Below the pieces are notes generated by a model. The model was not told where the DNA came from. It made no database searches and worked only from the letters and a program-made list of their open reading frames with translations. The position numbers and the translations under genes were made by a program. 61,540 nucleotides of DNA. It comes from Lentimicrobiaceae bacterium. GTDB lineage: Bacteria > Bacteroidota > Bacteroidia > Bacteroidales > JAGONC01. The DNA is taken from contig JAGONC010000019.1 in NCBI GenBank assembly GCA_017993235.1, positions 1 to 61,540 of the forward strand, given 5' to 3'. Shown here piece by piece: positions 25,668 through 38,229 of this stretch. Within the stretch, counting starts at the first letter, position 1, and every line of letters begins with the position of its first letter.

Positions 25668-26465
25668 TTACGTGTTTCGATTCCCGTACATTTTCAGTAT
25701 ACCTTCGGTCAGGAATGTATAAAGTTCTTCATATTGCTTCTCCTGTTTCAACAATTCCCTATGACCCGCAATAACGTCCCGGTCATTCCGCACTGCGGGG
25801 CCGGTTTGTACCTGATGGGGCTGGCAGTTTTGGATCTTCGCTGCTGTTTCCAGGATCAGGGGTTTCATCAGGTCAAACGACAGGTTCTCCTTTTGAAGTA
25901 TATCAGCCGATACCTGGTACAGGTAGTTGGTGAAATTATTGGCAAAGACAGCAGCCAGGTGCACCATTTTCCGCTTCTCCGAGTCCATCGCGTAGATCTG
26001 CCGGGAGAAATGTCGGGCAAAGGTCTGTAACAATTTCAGATCTTCTTCATTTTTTGCTTCAAGGCACACGGGGATATTCCTGAAATTGACCGTTCGCTCC
26101 ATGGTGAAGGTTTGAACAGGATAGAACACCCCCGGTCTTTCTGTGGCACTCTGCAGGAGATCCATGGAGGATCCACCGGCTGTATGCACTATGAACCGGT
26201 CACGGGGAAGGGTAAGTTTGGCCAGGATTTCAGGCAGCACCCTGTCGGGTACGGCGATCATATAAAGATCCGCACCGGGAAACAGATCACGGAGGTCTGT
26301 ACACCAGGGGACATCTGCTTTTGCAGCCAGGATGAGGGCGGATTCATGGGTACGGCTCCAGACCTGCATAAGGTTCAGTTTACTGACCTTCAGGTGCAAT
26401 GCAAGATGAGTGGCCACTTTGCCTGCACCAATCAGAATGACCTGCCTGATTTCAGAATGCTCCAT
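25668..26465 (-). CDS. Rossmann-fold / DUF2520 oxidoreductase-like protein
   Basis: I chose the ATG at 26465, giving about 265 residues, because a TAnnTTTG promoter box (26483-26490) lies just upstream and would be inside a gene starting at 26495. Residues 8-20 (ILIGAGKVATHLA) are an NAD(P)-binding motif. The C-terminal part (LAAVFANNFTNYLY, then LMKPLILETA) is the DUF2520 helical domain found in proteins related to 6-phosphogluconate and ketopantoate reductases. The substrate is unknown. It is followed by kdsC and maf, an order I associate with Bacteroidota. Confidence 0.85.
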   Translation of the reverse strand: MEHSEIRQVILIGAGKVATHLALHLKVSKLNLMQVWSRTHESALILAAKADVPWCTDLRDLFPGADLYMIAVPDRVLPEILAKLTLPRDRFIVHTAGGSSMDLLQSATERPGVFYPVQTFTMERTVNFRNIPVCLEAKNEEDLKLLQTFARHFSRQIYAMDSEKRKMVHLAAVFANNFTNYLYQVSADILQKENLSFDLMKPLILETAAKIQNCQPHQVQTGPAVRNDRDVIAGHRELLKQEKQYEELYTFLTEGILKMYGNRNT

Positions 26466-26482
26466 GCGATTTTTAAAAAGGG

Positions 26483-26490
26483 CAAAGTTA
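26483..26490 (-). promoter_or_regulatory. Candidate promoter -7 box for the DUF2520-kdsC-maf run
   Basis: TAACTTTG on the minus strand matches TAnnTTTG. Transcription from here would begin about 10 bases before the ATG at 26465, which supports that start. Confidence 0.5.
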
Positions 26491-26526
26491 CGCATTTATC
26501 AGGTAAAAGCCGGAAAATGGAAGTTT

Positions 26527-26542
26527 GATCCGCGGCCGGATC
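26527..26542 (-). terminator. Weak hairpin downstream of enolase
   Basis: GATCCG/CGGATC form a 6-bp stem with a 4-base loop 25 bases after the eno stop. No T-run follows on the minus strand, so termination here is uncertain. Confidence 0.25.
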
Positions 26543-26566
26543 CGGTCCAGCAACAGCTACAGGATC

Positions 26567-28472
<1,906 letters not shown>

Positions 28473-28477
28473 GGCAG

Positions 28478-29470
28478 TTATTCCTTTTCTAATTTATACT
28501 TCGCTGTATTCATTCCGAAATCAAGTCCTTTTGATTTCACCAGCTCTTCCAGTTCTGTCAGGGATTTCTTTCCAAAGTTCCTGAATTTGAGCAGGTCAGT
28601 CTTATTAAAAGTGACCAAATCACCCAGGGTTTCCACATCGGCAGCCTTCAGGCAGTTCAATGCGCGTACAGAAAGATCCATATCCACCAGCCTGGTTTTC
28701 AGTAGCTGCCGAATATGCAGCGTATTTTCATCAAATTCTTCTGTTACTGATTTCTCTTCGGTATCGAACGTTATTTTTTCATCGGAGAACAACATAAAAT
28801 GCTGGATGAGAATCTTGGCAGATTCTTTCAGTGCTTCTTTCGGATGGATTGAGCCATCGGTTGTAATCTCCATGACCAGCTTTTCATAATCGGTTTTCTG
28901 CTCCACACGGTAATTTTCCACGTGGTATTTCACATTCTTGATGGGTGTATGGATTGAATCCAGGAAGATGACTCCCAGGGGTGTATTCATCACTTTATTC
29001 TCTTCGGCCGGAACATATCCCCTGCCCTTGTCAATGTTGATTTCCATAGTAAGCTTCACATTGGGCTGCATATGACAGATCACCATATCGGGATTCAGCA
29101 CCTGGAAAACGGACAGGAATTTATTCATATCCCCTGCTTTGAAGGATGTTTCGTTCTGGATCACGATCATCACTTTCTCACTGGTTTCAGAATCCAGTTG
29201 TCGTTTAAAGCGGATTTGTTTAAGGTTCAGAATGATATCCGTCACATCTTCGACAACGCCTTTAATGGATGAGAACTCCTGGTCCACTCCGTCGATCCGG
29301 ATGGACGTGATGGCATATCCTTCCAGTGAAGAAAGAAGGATCCTGCGCAGGGAGTTGCCAATAGTAATACCAAAGCCTGGTTCAAGGGGTCTGAATTCAA
29401 AGGTACCCTTCGACTGATCGGCTTCGATCATGATCACTTTATCGGGTTTCTGAAAAGCTAAAATGGCCAT
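28478..29470 (-). CDS. rpoA: RNA polymerase alpha subunit
   Basis: 330 residues. The N-terminal assembly domain (to about 230) includes [21 protein letters not shown], which dimerises and nucleates the polymerase. The C-terminal DNA- and activator-binding domain is about 255-320 ([31 protein letters not shown]). Length is normal. It is between rpsD and rplQ in the alpha block. Confidence 0.97.
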   Translation of the reverse strand: MAILAFQKPDKVIMIEADQSKGTFEFRPLEPGFGITIGNSLRRILLSSLEGYAITSIRIDGVDQEFSSIKGVVEDVTDIILNLKQIRFKRQLDSETSEKVMIVIQNETSFKAGDMNKFLSVFQVLNPDMVICHMQPNVKLTMEINIDKGRGYVPAEENKVMNTPLGVIFLDSIHTPIKNVKYHVENYRVEQKTDYEKLVMEITTDGSIHPKEALKESAKILIQHFMLFSDEKITFDTEEKSVTEEFDENTLHIRQLLKTRLVDMDLSVRALNCLKAADVETLGDLVTFNKTDLLKFRNFGKKSLTELEELVKSKGLDFGMNTAKYKLEKE

Positions 29471-29500
29471 ATCAATATTCTCAAGGTTAAATAATAACGA

Positions 29501-30106
29501 TTACTTTGAGTACAACTCGACGATCAGCTGTTCCCTGATATTCTCAGGTATTTCCGACCGCTCGGGGTAATTCATGAATTTCCCAATCAGTTTATCCTCA
29601 TCCCATTCCAGCCACGAAAATTTCTGGATTCTACCTGCGAGTGAATCGGTGATGGCTTCCAGCGATCTGGATCGTTCCCTGACACCTACCAGGTCGCCCG
29701 GTCTGACTGAGTAAGACGGAATGTTGACCACTTCGCCGTTGACGACGATATGGCGGTGGTTAACGAGTTGCCGGGCTGCTGCCCGGGTAGGTGCAATACC
29801 AAAACGGAAGACGACATTATCCAGCCTGGCCTCACAGAGTTGCAGCAGGATTTCTCCGGCGATACCCTTTTTGCGGGTAGCACGGTAGAAGGTGTTTTTA
29901 AACTGGCGTTCCAGAATGCCGTAGGTATACTTGGCCTTTTGTTTTTCCTGCAGCTGAACTCCATATTCTGATTGCTTTCTTCTTCTTTTGGTTGCCCCGT
30001 GCATTCCCGGTGGATAATTCTTCTTTTCATAGGTTTTATCAGGTCCATAGATAGGATCCTTGAATTTCCGTGCAATTTTCGTTTTCGGTCCGATATATCG
30101 TGCCAT
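29501..30106 (-). CDS. rpsD: Ribosomal protein S4
   Basis: A primary 16S rRNA-binding protein of 201 residues, with the S4 RNA-binding domain near 95-155 ([22 protein letters not shown]). The N-terminal region ([15 protein letters not shown]...) has none of the Cys ligands of zinc-binding S4, so this is the zinc-free form. It lies between rpsK and rpoA. Confidence 0.96.
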   Translation of the reverse strand: MARYIGPKTKIARKFKDPIYGPDKTYEKKNYPPGMHGATKRRRKQSEYGVQLQEKQKAKYTYGILERQFKNTFYRATRKKGIAGEILLQLCEARLDNVVFRFGIAPTRAAARQLVNHRHIVVNGEVVNIPSYSVRPGDLVGVRERSRSLEAITDSLAGRIQKFSWLEWDEDKLIGKFMNYPERSEIPENIREQLIVELYSK

Positions 30107-30134
30107 TCCCTGTATGATTTAAATGATTGCTGTT

Positions 30135-30524
30135 TTATACTCTTCTTCTTTTAGGAGGTCTGCATCCGTTATGGGGAATTGGCGTAATGTCGCGGATTTC
30201 CATAACCTCGATGCCGCTGGTATGGATGGTACGGATCGCTGATTCGCGTCCGGCGCCAGGCCCTTTCACAAATACTTTCACCTTGCGCAATCCCAGTTCA
30301 AAAGCCGTCTTTGAACAGTCCTGGGCTGCCATCTGAGCCGCGTAGGGTGTATTTTTCTTTGAGCCTTTGAAACCCATTTTACCGGCTGAAGACCAGGATA
30401 CAACCTGTCCCGCACTGTTTGTCAGGGAGATGATGATGTTATTGAACGAGGCCATGATGTAAGCATGTCCGATCGGATCAATCCTGACCACTCTTTTTTT
30501 GACTGATTTCGTCGTTTTAGCCAT
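30135..30524 (-). CDS. rpsK: Ribosomal protein S11
   Basis: A 30S platform protein of 129 residues, with [34 protein letters not shown] and the C-terminal [18 protein letters not shown], all diagnostic. It is 28 bases upstream of rpsD. Confidence 0.96.
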   Translation of the reverse strand: MAKTTKSVKKRVVRIDPIGHAYIMASFNNIIISLTNSAGQVVSWSSAGKMGFKGSKKNTPYAAQMAAQDCSKTAFELGLRKVKVFVKGPGAGRESAIRTIHTSGIEVMEIRDITPIPHNGCRPPKRRRV

Positions 30525-30566
30525 AGATTTATAATTTCGCGCTGATCAATGATTAGTTACTGATTT

Positions 30567-30947
30567 TTAACCTTTGGGTGCCTTTTTCTTGTTGGCGACC
30601 GTTTTTCTTCTGCCTTTCCGGGTTCGTGCATTGTTCTTGGTGCTTTGGCCACGGACCGGCAGTCCGAGACGGTGGCGGATACCGCGGTAGGACCCAATAT
30701 CCATCAACCGCTTGATGTTCATCTGAACTTCAGAGCGAAGTTCCCCTTCTACCTTCTGGTTTTCGTTGATGACGGTACGTATCCGTGTCAGTTCCTGGTC
30801 GTCCCAGTCCTGCACCTTTTTGTTGAGATCCACACCTGCTTCCTGCAGGATATGGCGTGCGCTGCTCCGCCCAATCCCGTAAATATAGGTCAGAGCAACT
30901 TCACCGCGTTTGTTCTTGGGTATGTCTATACCTGAAATTCTTGCCAT
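30567..30947 (-). CDS. rpsM: Ribosomal protein S13
   Basis: A 30S head protein of 126 residues that contacts P-site tRNA through its tail. Markers are [30 protein letters not shown] and [20 protein letters not shown]. It starts 54 bases after rpmJ. Confidence 0.96.
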   Translation of the reverse strand: MARISGIDIPKNKRGEVALTYIYGIGRSSARHILQEAGVDLNKKVQDWDDQELTRIRTVINENQKVEGELRSEVQMNIKRLMDIGSYRGIRHRLGLPVRGQSTKNNARTRKGRRKTVANKKKAPKG

Positions 30948-31001
30948 GGTTATTGCTTTATTGTGTTTTTTGGATGAACCCGTGCCAGGTTATATCGCTC
31001 C

Positions 31002-31118
31002 TTATCCCTGACGCTGTTTCAGTTTCGGGTTTTTTTTGTTGATGATATAAATCCTGCCTTTTCTTCTGACGATCTTGCATTCAGGAGATCTCTTCTTGAC
31101 CGATGTCCTCACTTTCAT
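31002..31118 (-). CDS. rpmJ: Ribosomal protein L36
   Basis: A 38-codon gene reading [17 protein letters not shown]..., then [18 protein letters not shown]. It is complete, from ATG at 31118 to TAA at 31002. Of the four zinc ligands in classic L36 (three Cys and one His) only one Cys remains, so this is the zinc-free type. It sits between infA and rpsM as expected. Confidence 0.95.
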   Translation of the reverse strand: MKVRTSVKKRSPECKIVRRKGRIYIINKKNPKLKQRQG

Positions 31119-31184
31119 TGGTATATATTTTAACGTTTACAGAATGTCCATTTTAAAATCAGATGCTTCATTCAGCTCGTCCCG

Positions 31185-31403
31185 CTACTTGTACCTGTAG
31201 GTGATCCTGCCTTTTGTCAGGTCATAGGGTGACATCGCCACTTTCACTTTATCGCCCGGCAGGATCTTGATGTAATGCATGCGCATTTTACCGGAAATAT
31301 GAGCTGTGATCACATGTCCATTTTCCAGCTCCACGCGGAATATCGCATTACCGAGTGATTCCTTCACAATACCATCCTGTTCGATCGATAGCTGTTTTGT
31401 CAT
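31185..31403 (-). CDS. infA: Translation initiation factor IF-1
   Basis: 72 residues from the ATG at 31403; the frame extends upstream into the map gene, but the family length and the [13 protein letters not shown] start fix this one. A single S1/OB domain ([31 protein letters not shown]) binds the 30S A site during initiation. It is 7 bases after map. Confidence 0.96.
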   Translation of the reverse strand: MTKQLSIEQDGIVKESLGNAIFRVELENGHVITAHISGKMRMHYIKILPGDKVKVAMSPYDLTKGRITYRYK

Positions 31404-31410
31404 CGAATGC

Positions 31411-32190
31411 CTAAAATTTTTGATCATTGAGTACCTGCTCAACATATTCGAATGTTGAGAGTATTTCACATGAATCTTTTCTCACAACCACTGCATGTTC
31501 ATAATGAGCAGAGGGTTTCCGGTCAGCCGTGCGGATGGTCCACCCATCGCGTTCCTGTATCACCACCCTTGTCCCCAGGTTGATCATCGGTTCGATACAG
31601 ATGGTCATCCCTTCTGTGAGCTTCATCCCGGTGCCCCGTTTGCCGTAATTGGGTACTTCAGGCTTTTCGTGCAGGTTTCGTCCAATCCCGTGACCCACAA
31701 GATCCCTGACAACACTGTACCCGAACTGCTCTACCCAGTCCTGGACTGCAAAACCAACATCCCCTATACGTTTTCCGGCCACTGCCATTTCGATTCCCTT
31801 ATACAGTGATTCCTTGGTGCGTTTCATCAACAGGATGATATCCTCCGGAACTTCCCCGACAGCGAAGGTATAAGCAGAATCACCGTAAAATCCTTCTTTA
31901 ACAACTCCACAATCGATTGAAACAATATCTCCGTCGATGATTTCCCTTTTTCCGGGGATACCGTGCACCACCTGTTCATTCACCGATACACACAGGGTAG
32001 CCGGATAACCATCATACCCCTTAAATGCCGGTGCGGCTCCATGGTCGCGGATAAATTCCTCTGCGATCCTATCCAGTCGCAGCGTCGTCACCCCCGGCCG
32101 GATATGTTTTGCCACCTCTGCCAGTGCTTTACCAACAATCAAAGAACTGTTCCTGATCCGATTGATCTCTTCCTCGGTCTTGATCAACAT
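31411..32190 (-). CDS. map: Methionine aminopeptidase type I
   Basis: About 259 residues from the ATG at 32190; a GTG four codons earlier is the alternative. It removes the initiator Met from new proteins. The metal ligands are visible: [16 protein letters not shown] (two Asp), [16 protein letters not shown] (His), CIEPMINLG (Glu) and HYEHAVVV (Glu). It lies 31 bases after secY and 7 bases before infA. Confidence 0.95.
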   Translation of the reverse strand: MLIKTEEEINRIRNSSLIVGKALAEVAKHIRPGVTTLRLDRIAEEFIRDHGAAPAFKGYDGYPATLCVSVNEQVVHGIPGKREIIDGDIVSIDCGVVKEGFYGDSAYTFAVGEVPEDIILLMKRTKESLYKGIEMAVAGKRIGDVGFAVQDWVEQFGYSVVRDLVGHGIGRNLHEKPEVPNYGKRGTGMKLTEGMTICIEPMINLGTRVVIQERDGWTIRTADRKPSAHYEHAVVVRKDSCEILSTFEYVEQVLNDQKF

Positions 32191-32221
32191 CTTTTCAAAC
32201 ACACAACCCCCTGGTTAATGG

Positions 32222-33586
32222 TTATGTACCCATGCTCATAGAAGAACGTCCCTTGATCCTTCCGCTCTTGGTCAAACCATCGTAATGCCTCATAAGCAAA
32301 TGACTTTCAATCTGTTGTAGTGTATCCAACACCACACCTACCAGAATGAGCAGGGAAGTGCCTCCATAAAACTGTGCAAATTGCGTATTAACGCCCATCA
32401 ACCGGACAAAAGCTGGCATAATGGCAACAAAAGCCAGGAAAATTGATCCGGGCAGGGTAATACGCGACATAATATTATCGATGAATTCAGCGGTCTTTCT
32501 GCCGGGTTTGACACCGGGAATAAAGCCGCCGTTCTTTTTCATATCCTCAGCCATCTGGTTAGGATTGATGGTAATGGCCGTATAGAAGTAGGTGAAAAGA
32601 ATGATCAGGATTGCAAAAACAAAGTTGTACCAGAATCCGTTCATGTTGCTGAACGTAGCTGCAAACCGTGACATTCCTTCCGATCCGAATCTAGCAAACG
32701 TAAGAGGTAGAAACATGATGGCCTGGGCAAAGATGATCGGCATAACCCCGGCTGCATTCACTTTCAGGGGGATGTACTGGCGCACACCTCCGTATTGTTT
32801 GTTACCGACAATTCGTTTGGCGTACTGTACGGGGATTTTGCGGGTACCCTGGACCAAAAGGATACAGAGAAGAATGACAAGAACGAGCACGGCTAATTCC
32901 ACAATGAAAATAATGAGTCCACCTCCCTGGATTTCCAGTCTGCTGATCAGTTCGCCGAACAGTGCAAAGGGCAACCGGGCGATGATCCCGATCATGATGA
33001 TCAGCGAGATACCGTTCCCGATGCCTTTGTCGGTGATTCGTTCTCCCAGCCACATGATGAAGAGCGATCCGGCTGTCAGAATGACGATGGAAGATATGCC
33101 AAAAAACGAAAAGACGGAGTGGGTCGTCACGTCGGACTGGAAAGGATAGATGGCTTCAGCCGGCAGTTGGTGCGCCAGATTGGCAATGTAGGCCGGCGAT
33201 TGGAAGATCAGGATAAACACGGTAAGGTACCGGGTGATCTGGTTCATTTTCTTTCTTCCGCTTTCTCCTTCCCGCTGGAGTTTCTGGAAATAGGGTATGG
33301 CCATTCCAAGCAGCTGGACGACGATGGATGCCGAGATATAGGGCATGATTCCCAGGGCAAAGATGGATGCATTGGAAAATGCACCTCCCGAGAACATATT
33401 TAATAGACCCAGCAGTCCGGAACTGGCCTGATTTTGAAGGGCAGCGAGCTGGTTGGGGTCAATGCCCGGCAGTACCACATAGGCTCCCAACCGGTAGATC
33501 AGGATGATGCCCAGGGTATAGAGGATCCTCTTCCGGAGGTCTTCTATTTTATATATATTCCTTATGGTCTCAATAAATCGTTTCAT
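32222..33586 (-). CDS. secY: Preprotein translocase subunit SecY
   Basis: 454 residues with about ten transmembrane helices; it forms the protein-conducting channel with SecE/SecG. Markers are YRLGAYVVLPGIDP near the N-terminus, GIMPYISASIVVQLL (about 80-94), ERITDKGIGNGISLIIM near 185 and the cytoplasmic loop INPNQMAEDMKKNGGFIPG near 345. It is 5 bases after rplO. Confidence 0.96.
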   Translation of the reverse strand: MKRFIETIRNIYKIEDLRKRILYTLGIILIYRLGAYVVLPGIDPNQLAALQNQASSGLLGLLNMFSGGAFSNASIFALGIMPYISASIVVQLLGMAIPYFQKLQREGESGRKKMNQITRYLTVFILIFQSPAYIANLAHQLPAEAIYPFQSDVTTHSVFSFFGISSIVILTAGSLFIMWLGERITDKGIGNGISLIIMIGIIARLPFALFGELISRLEIQGGGLIIFIVELAVLVLVILLCILLVQGTRKIPVQYAKRIVGNKQYGGVRQYIPLKVNAAGVMPIIFAQAIMFLPLTFARFGSEGMSRFAATFSNMNGFWYNFVFAILIILFTYFYTAITINPNQMAEDMKKNGGFIPGVKPGRKTAEFIDNIMSRITLPGSIFLAFVAIMPAFVRLMGVNTQFAQFYGGTSLLILVGVVLDTLQQIESHLLMRHYDGLTKSGRIKGRSSMSMGT

Positions 33587-33591
33587 TCAAA

Positions 33592-34041
33592 CTAAATTTT
33601 TGTTGCAACGCCACCGTTAGATTCGATCGCTTTGAGGGCCGAAGCCGAAAAAGCATGGGCTTTCACTTCCAGCTTTACTGTAAGTTCACCTCTTCCGAGT
33701 ATTTTGATCAGATCCTTCTTTTCAGACAGGCCATTTTCGATAAAAACGTCCTGATCGAAATAGGTGATCCCTTTGGCATCGTGCAGCCGTTGAAGCACAT
33801 CCAGATTGATGGGATGGAACTCCACCCGGTTGAAATTGATGAAACCATACTTGGGAACACGGCGGTGCAGGGGCATCTGACCTCCCTCAAAGCCGATCTT
33901 GCGTTTGTTTCCTGACCTGGACTTGGCACCTTTATTGCCTTTTGTGGATGTGCCTCCCTTGCCTGATCCCTGTCCCCTTCCGATCCGTTTGCTTTTCCTG
34001 ACCGAACCTTCAGCCGGTCTTAAGTTACTTAAATCCATCAT
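33592..34041 (-). CDS. rplO: Ribosomal protein L15
   Basis: A 50S assembly protein of 148-149 residues; two adjacent ATGs (34041 and 34038) are both possible starts. The Gly/Lys-rich N-terminal half (RIGRGQGSGKGGTSTKGNKG) and GFEGGQMPLHRRVPKYGF are diagnostic. Confidence 0.95.
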   Translation of the reverse strand: MMDLSNLRPAEGSVRKSKRIGRGQGSGKGGTSTKGNKGAKSRSGNKRKIGFEGGQMPLHRRVPKYGFINFNRVEFHPINLDVLQRLHDAKGITYFDQDVFIENGLSEKKDLIKILGRGELTVKLEVKAHAFSASALKAIESNGGVATKI

Positions 34042-34073
34042 AGCCTGATATTATCAATAATTCATTCGATGTA

Positions 34074-34253
34074 TTATATTTCCTCCACAGTGACCAGGTG
34101 GCGCACTTTTTCGATCATGCCCAGGATCTGCGGTGTAGCGTTCACCTCAACTGTCTGGTGGATACGCCTGATCCCCAGTGCCTTCAGGGTTCTCTTCTGG
34201 CGTTCCGGTTTTCCGATACCGCTTTTGATCTGTGTGACTCTAAGTTTATTCAT
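34074..34253 (-). CDS. rpmD: Ribosomal protein L30
   Basis: 59 codons from ATG at 34253 to TAA at 34074: MNKLRVTQIKSGIGKPERQK, then RTLKALGIRRIHQTVEV. It lies in the expected place between rpsE and rplO and has the typical length of the short bacterial form. Confidence 0.95.
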   Translation of the reverse strand: MNKLRVTQIKSGIGKPERQKRTLKALGIRRIHQTVEVNATPQILGMIEKVRHLVTVEEI

Positions 34254-34266
34254 TTTGTATTTTCAT

Positions 34267-34785
34267 TTATCCGTTGAACACTTTTTCCATGGGTATGTTT
34301 CTCAGCTGAGCAACCGCATAGGGATCCCGGATCTGCATAAGTGCGTTGATGGTAGCTTTTACCACGCTGTGCGGGTTGGAAGATCCTTTGGATTTAGCCA
34401 GCACGTCTTTAATTCCGACACTTTCCAGCACTGCCCGCATGGCACCGCCGGCGATTACGCCGGTTCCGGGTGCTGCCGGCTGCAGGTACACCAGTGCTCC
34501 GCTGTACTTGCCCATCTGTTCGTGAGGAAGTGTTCCTTTCAGGACAGGAACCTTGATCAGGTTCTTCTTGGCATCGTCGATTCCTTTGGCGATGGCAGCC
34601 GTTACTTCCTTTGCCTTGCCCAGCCCATGTCCAACCACACCGTTCTCATTACCCACAACCACAACCGCGGAGAAACTAAAGGTACGTCCACCTTTGGTGA
34701 CCTTGGTGACACGCTGTATACTGACAAGCTTATCCTTGAACTCGATTTCGCTTGATTTTACTCTTCTGACATTCAAATTGGCCAT
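34267..34785 (-). CDS. rpsE: Ribosomal protein S5
   Basis: 172 residues from the ATG at 34785 ([19 protein letters not shown]); the frame opens 20 codons earlier inside rplR, but that would add unrelated residues. The double-stranded RNA-binding-like domain and [11 protein letters not shown] are typical. S5 helps decoding fidelity. Confidence 0.95.
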   Translation of the reverse strand: MANLNVRRVKSSEIEFKDKLVSIQRVTKVTKGGRTFSFSAVVVVGNENGVVGHGLGKAKEVTAAIAKGIDDAKKNLIKVPVLKGTLPHEQMGKYSGALVYLQPAAPGTGVIAGGAMRAVLESVGIKDVLAKSKGSSNPHSVVKATINALMQIRDPYAVAQLRNIPMEKVFNG

Positions 34786-34789
34786 CGTT

Positions 34790-35152
34790 TTAAAATTTAA
34801 GTCCACCTTCCCTGGCTGCATCAGCCAATGATTTAACTCTTCCATGGTATAGATATCCTCCCCGGTCGAACACGCAATCAGAGATTCCGGCTTCCAGGGC
34901 TTTTTTCCCGATCAAAAGGCCTACCTGCCTGGCCTGTTCCATTTTATTGACCTTTTGATCGGCGATCTCGGGCTGGCGTGAGGAAACCGCTAAAAGTGTC
35001 CGGCCATTCAGGTCATCCACAAGTTGCACATAAATATCGCGGTTGCTTCTGAATACGCTCAAACGGGGCCGGTTGGCCGTACCTTTGACGACCTTTCGGA
35101 TCCGCATCCGGATCCTCGACCTTCTGAATTCTTTATTACTGTTTATCGACAT
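34790..35152 (-). CDS. rplR: Ribosomal protein L18
   Basis: A 5S rRNA-binding protein of 120 residues. [20 protein letters not shown] and [20 protein letters not shown] are diagnostic. It ends 4 bases before the rpsE start. Confidence 0.95.
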   Translation of the reverse strand: MSINSNKEFRRSRIRMRIRKVVKGTANRPRLSVFRSNRDIYVQLVDDLNGRTLLAVSSRQPEIADQKVNKMEQARQVGLLIGKKALEAGISDCVFDRGGYLYHGRVKSLADAAREGGLKF

Positions 35153-35182
35153 TATGCCTGGTATTATTCATTAAGGAACAGG

Positions 35183-35740
35183 TTATTTCTTTTCAGCTGC
35201 TTTGCCTGCTTTTCTTCTCAGCTCTTCGTTTTCAAACTTGATACCTTTACCCTTGTAAGGTTCAGGGGCCCTGAACGAACGGATCTTTGCCGCAACCTGG
35301 CCCAGCAGTTGCCTGTCGTGCGACTGCAGGATGATCAGCGGATTCTTTCCCCTTTCAATCTTCACCTCCGCTTTGACTTCCGGGGGAAGCTGAAAGATGA
35401 TGTTATGGGAATAGCCCACAGCAATGTCGAGGGTTTGTCCGGTCAGCACAGCTTTATATCCCACACCCACCATCTCCTGAACCATTGTAAATCCGGAAGA
35501 GACTCCCTTGATCATGTTGGCCAGAAGCGCTCTGTACAGTCCATGTTTAGACCGTGGACCAATCTCGTTGGAACTTCTCCTGACGTAAAGCGTACCCTCT
35601 TCTATCCTGATCTCGATCTGGGGATCAACCTGCTGGCTCAGTTCACCCAGCTTACCCTTTACGGTTACCCTGTTGTCATCCGTAATGGTCACGTTGACAC
35701 CTGCGGGAATGGGTATGGGTAATTTTCCTATTCGTGACAT
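35183..35740 (-). CDS. rplF: Ribosomal protein L6
   Basis: 185 residues with two related halves; MSRIGKLPIPIPAGV, NMIKGVSSGF and the C-terminal RAPEPYKGKGIKF are diagnostic. It lies near the factor-binding site of the 50S subunit. Confidence 0.96.
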   Translation of the reverse strand: MSRIGKLPIPIPAGVNVTITDDNRVTVKGKLGELSQQVDPQIEIRIEEGTLYVRRSSNEIGPRSKHGLYRALLANMIKGVSSGFTMVQEMVGVGYKAVLTGQTLDIAVGYSHNIIFQLPPEVKAEVKIERGKNPLIILQSHDRQLLGQVAAKIRSFRAPEPYKGKGIKFENEELRRKAGKAAEKK

Positions 35741-35756
35741 GGTGTATTCTCCTGTA

Positions 35757-36155
35757 TTAACTTATGTAACATAGAACTTCGCCGCCGATGTTCAGTTTGC
35801 GTGCTTCCTTATCGGTCATTAATCCCTGGGAGGTTGACAGTATGGCAATACCAAGACCGTTCAGCACCCGTGGCAATCGCTCTGCATTTACATATTTGCG
35901 GAGGCCCGGTTTGCTAACCCGTCTCAGATAGCTGATCGCCGGCAATTTCGTCGTGGGATGATACTTCAGGGCAATTTTGATGATACCCTGTATCTGATCA
36001 TCCTCGAATTTATAATTCAATATATAACCTTTATCAAAGAGGATCTTGGTCATCTCTTTCTTGAGATTGGATGCGGGGATCTCCACGATCCGGTGATTGG
36101 CCTTCACCGCATTCCTGATTCGGGTCAAATAATCTGCAATTGGATCTGTCGTCAT
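35757..36155 (-). CDS. rpsH: Ribosomal protein S8
   Basis: A 132-residue 16S rRNA-binding protein. [17 protein letters not shown] and the C-terminal [18 protein letters not shown], then GGEVLCYIS, are typical. In E. coli, S8 represses the spc operon; no such mRNA target was identified here. Confidence 0.96.
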   Translation of the reverse strand: MTTDPIADYLTRIRNAVKANHRIVEIPASNLKKEMTKILFDKGYILNYKFEDDQIQGIIKIALKYHPTTKLPAISYLRRVSKPGLRKYVNAERLPRVLNGLGIAILSTSQGLMTDKEARKLNIGGEVLCYIS

Positions 36156-36190
36156 TGTTCGTAACTCGGTTTAATTTAAAGACATTTTGA

Positions 36191-36460
36191 TCACCAGCTG
36201 GCTTTTTTAACACCGGGGATCAGGCCCTGGTTGGCCATTTCCCTGAAATTGATCCGGGAGATGCCGAACTGTCGGATAAATCCCCTGGAACGGCCCGTGA
36301 GCTGACAACGGTTATGCAGCCTGACGCTGGAGGAATTACGTGGCAGTTTTTGCAATGCAATGTAATCGCCTTGTGCCTTTAATTCTGTTCGTTTGGCCGC
36401 GAACTTTTTATTGAGCATAAGCCGCTTGATCTCGCGTGCTTTCATTGATTCCTTTGCCAT
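36191..36460 (-). CDS. rpsN: Ribosomal protein S14
   Basis: 89 residues, the longer zinc-free form: there is no CxxC pair around [19 protein letters not shown]. It lies between rplE and rpsH. Confidence 0.96.
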   Translation of the reverse strand: MAKESMKAREIKRLMLNKKFAAKRTELKAQGDYIALQKLPRNSSSVRLHNRCQLTGRSRGFIRQFGISRINFREMANQGLIPGVKKASW

Positions 36461-36466
36461 GTATAC

Positions 36467-37021
36467 TTATTTTTGAGTTTTAAATGGAATTCCAAATTCT
36501 TTTAACAGCGCATAGGCTTCTTTGTCGTTTCTGGCGGTAGTCACAAAGGTGATATCCATCCCATTGATCTTGGCTACTTTATCGATATCAATTTCCGGGA
36601 AAATGATTTGTTCCTGAACGCCGAACGTAAAATTCCCTCTACCATCGAATCCCTTGTCACTGATACCCTTGAAATCCCTGATACGGGGGATGGAAACGGA
36701 GATAAGCCGGTCGAGGAATTCATACATTTTCACTCCCCTCAGGGTCACGCGGATACCAATGGGCATACCCCTACGCAGTTTGAAATTCGATATATCCCGT
36801 TTGGATTTGGTTGTGACGGCTTTCTGACCGGTGATGGAGGTCATTTCTGCAATTCCTGTTTCCAGCAATTTCTTATCGATAATGGCGGATCCCATCCCCT
36901 GGTTCAGGCATATTTTCACCAATCTGGGCACCTGCATCAGGTTGGTAAACTCAAACTGCTTCATCAATGCAGGAGTGATAGCCTCCTGGTATTGTTTTTT
37001 TAGACGTGGTTCGTATTTCAT
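36467..37021 (-). CDS. rplE: Ribosomal protein L5
   Basis: A 184-residue 5S rRNA-binding protein. [36 protein letters not shown] and [20 protein letters not shown] are diagnostic. Its ATG overlaps the rplX stop by one base, suggesting coupled translation. Confidence 0.96.
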   Translation of the reverse strand: MKYEPRLKKQYQEAITPALMKQFEFTNLMQVPRLVKICLNQGMGSAIIDKKLLETGIAEMTSITGQKAVTTKSKRDISNFKLRRGMPIGIRVTLRGVKMYEFLDRLISVSIPRIRDFKGISDKGFDGRGNFTFGVQEQIIFPEIDIDKVAKINGMDITFVTTARNDKEAYALLKEFGIPFKTQK

Positions 37022-37344
37022 TACTTGATCACCTCCCCAGATTTAATTGAGAACCGGACTGATTTCGTTGATTTTGGGTCGACTCTGCGCCCTGTCCGCG
37101 TCGGTTTACCGGAGGAGTCGATCACTTTGAGGTTGGAGATATGGATGGGCGCTTCCTTATGAATAATACCTCCCTTTGGATTCTGGGTACTCGGTCTGCT
37201 GTGCTTAGCCATCATATTGACTCCTTCAACAATGGCCGTATCCTTATCCACATCAACCTTGAGGATCCTGCCCTGCTGACCCTTGGAGTCACCGGCAATG
37301 ACCATCACGGTGTCTCCCTTGCGAATATGAAATTTCTTGTTCAT
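37021..37344 (-). CDS. rplX: Ribosomal protein L24
   Basis: 107 residues from the ATG at 37344 (a GTG one codon earlier also opens the frame). The KOW motif is at the N-terminus ([20 protein letters not shown], then GRILKV). It initiates 50S assembly. Confidence 0.95.
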   Translation of the reverse strand: MNKKFHIRKGDTVMVIAGDSKGQQGRILKVDVDKDTAIVEGVNMMAKHSRPSTQNPKGGIIHKEAPIHISNLKVIDSSGKPTRTGRRVDPKSTKSVRFSIKSGEVIK

Positions 37345-37364
37345 CACTATTCCGTATTTGAATG

Positions 37365-37733
37365 CTATAGTACTTCAGGTGCCAATGAAATGATCTTCAT
37401 GTATTTCTTATCCCGGAGCTCTCTGGCTACCGGTCCGAAAATACGTGTACCGGCCATTTCTCCGGCATTAGTTAACAGCACCACCGCGTTATCGTCAAAA
37501 CGGATATAGGAACCATCATTGCGACGGATCTCCTTTTTGGTTCTGACCACAACCGCTTTGGAAACGGTTCCTTTTTTAATATTACCGGATGGTATGGCGG
37601 TTTTCACCGTGACGATGATTTTATCACCGATGGTAGCATACCTTTTTCGTGTTCCACCCAGTACGCGGATACAGAGCACTTCCCTGGCGCCACTGTTATC
37701 AGCAACTGTCAATCGCGATTCTTGTTGTATCAT
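37365..37733 (-). CDS. rplN: Ribosomal protein L14
   Basis: 122 residues with [20 protein letters not shown], the full-length signature in [20 protein letters not shown], and LAPEVL at the end. It starts 3 bases after rpsQ. Confidence 0.97.
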   Translation of the reverse strand: MIQQESRLTVADNSGAREVLCIRVLGGTRKRYATIGDKIIVTVKTAIPSGNIKKGTVSKAVVVRTKKEIRRNDGSYIRFDDNAVVLLTNAGEMAGTRIFGPVARELRDKKYMKIISLAPEVL

Positions 37734-37735
37734 GG

Positions 37736-37990
37736 TTACTTTGCTCTTTCAATGATTTCGACTAATCTCCAGCATTTTGACTTACTCAGGGGGCGGGTTT
37801 CCATGATTCTGACCGTATCGCCCGTCCGGCATTCATTTTTATCATCGTGTGCTGCAAATTTGGAGGTCCTTTTCACAAATTTGCCATAGATCGGGTGTTT
37901 TACTTTCCGGAGAACTTCCACAACGATGGTTTTTTCCATCTTATCGCTGACGACCACGCCGATTTTTTCTTTTCTGAGATTTCTTTCCAT
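37736..37990 (-). CDS. rpsQ: Ribosomal protein S17
   Basis: 84 residues with an OB fold: [35 protein letters not shown] and [17 protein letters not shown]. It binds 16S rRNA early in assembly. Confidence 0.96.
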   Translation of the reverse strand: MERNLRKEKIGVVVSDKMEKTIVVEVLRKVKHPIYGKFVKRTSKFAAHDDKNECRTGDTVRIMETRPLSKSKCWRLVEIIERAK

Positions 37991-38004
37991 TTCCGTGTAG
38001 GGTA

Positions 38005-38223
38005 TTATTTGACAGACTGTTTTTTCAATGTCCCTTGCAATTCCCTCTTCCTGAGTTCGGTTATTATGCGTGCGATAGCCCTTCTGTAGGTTTTGATCCT
38101 GTTGGGATTATCGATGGGGGAAACAGCATGGTTAAGCTTGAGTTTGGTCAGCTGTTTCTTTTCCTCCTCCAGCCTTTCCAGCAGTTCGGAGGTGGATAAT
38201 TCCTTTATTACTGTCTGTTCCAT
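38005..38223 (-). CDS. rpmC: Ribosomal protein L29
   Basis: 72 residues, mostly two helices, with [20 protein letters not shown] and [20 protein letters not shown]. It sits near the peptide exit tunnel. It follows rplP after 6 bases. Confidence 0.95.
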   Translation of the reverse strand: MEQTVIKELSTSELLERLEEEKKQLTKLKLNHAVSPIDNPNRIKTYRRAIARIITELRKRELQGTLKKQSVK

Positions 38224-38229
38224 GGGTAA

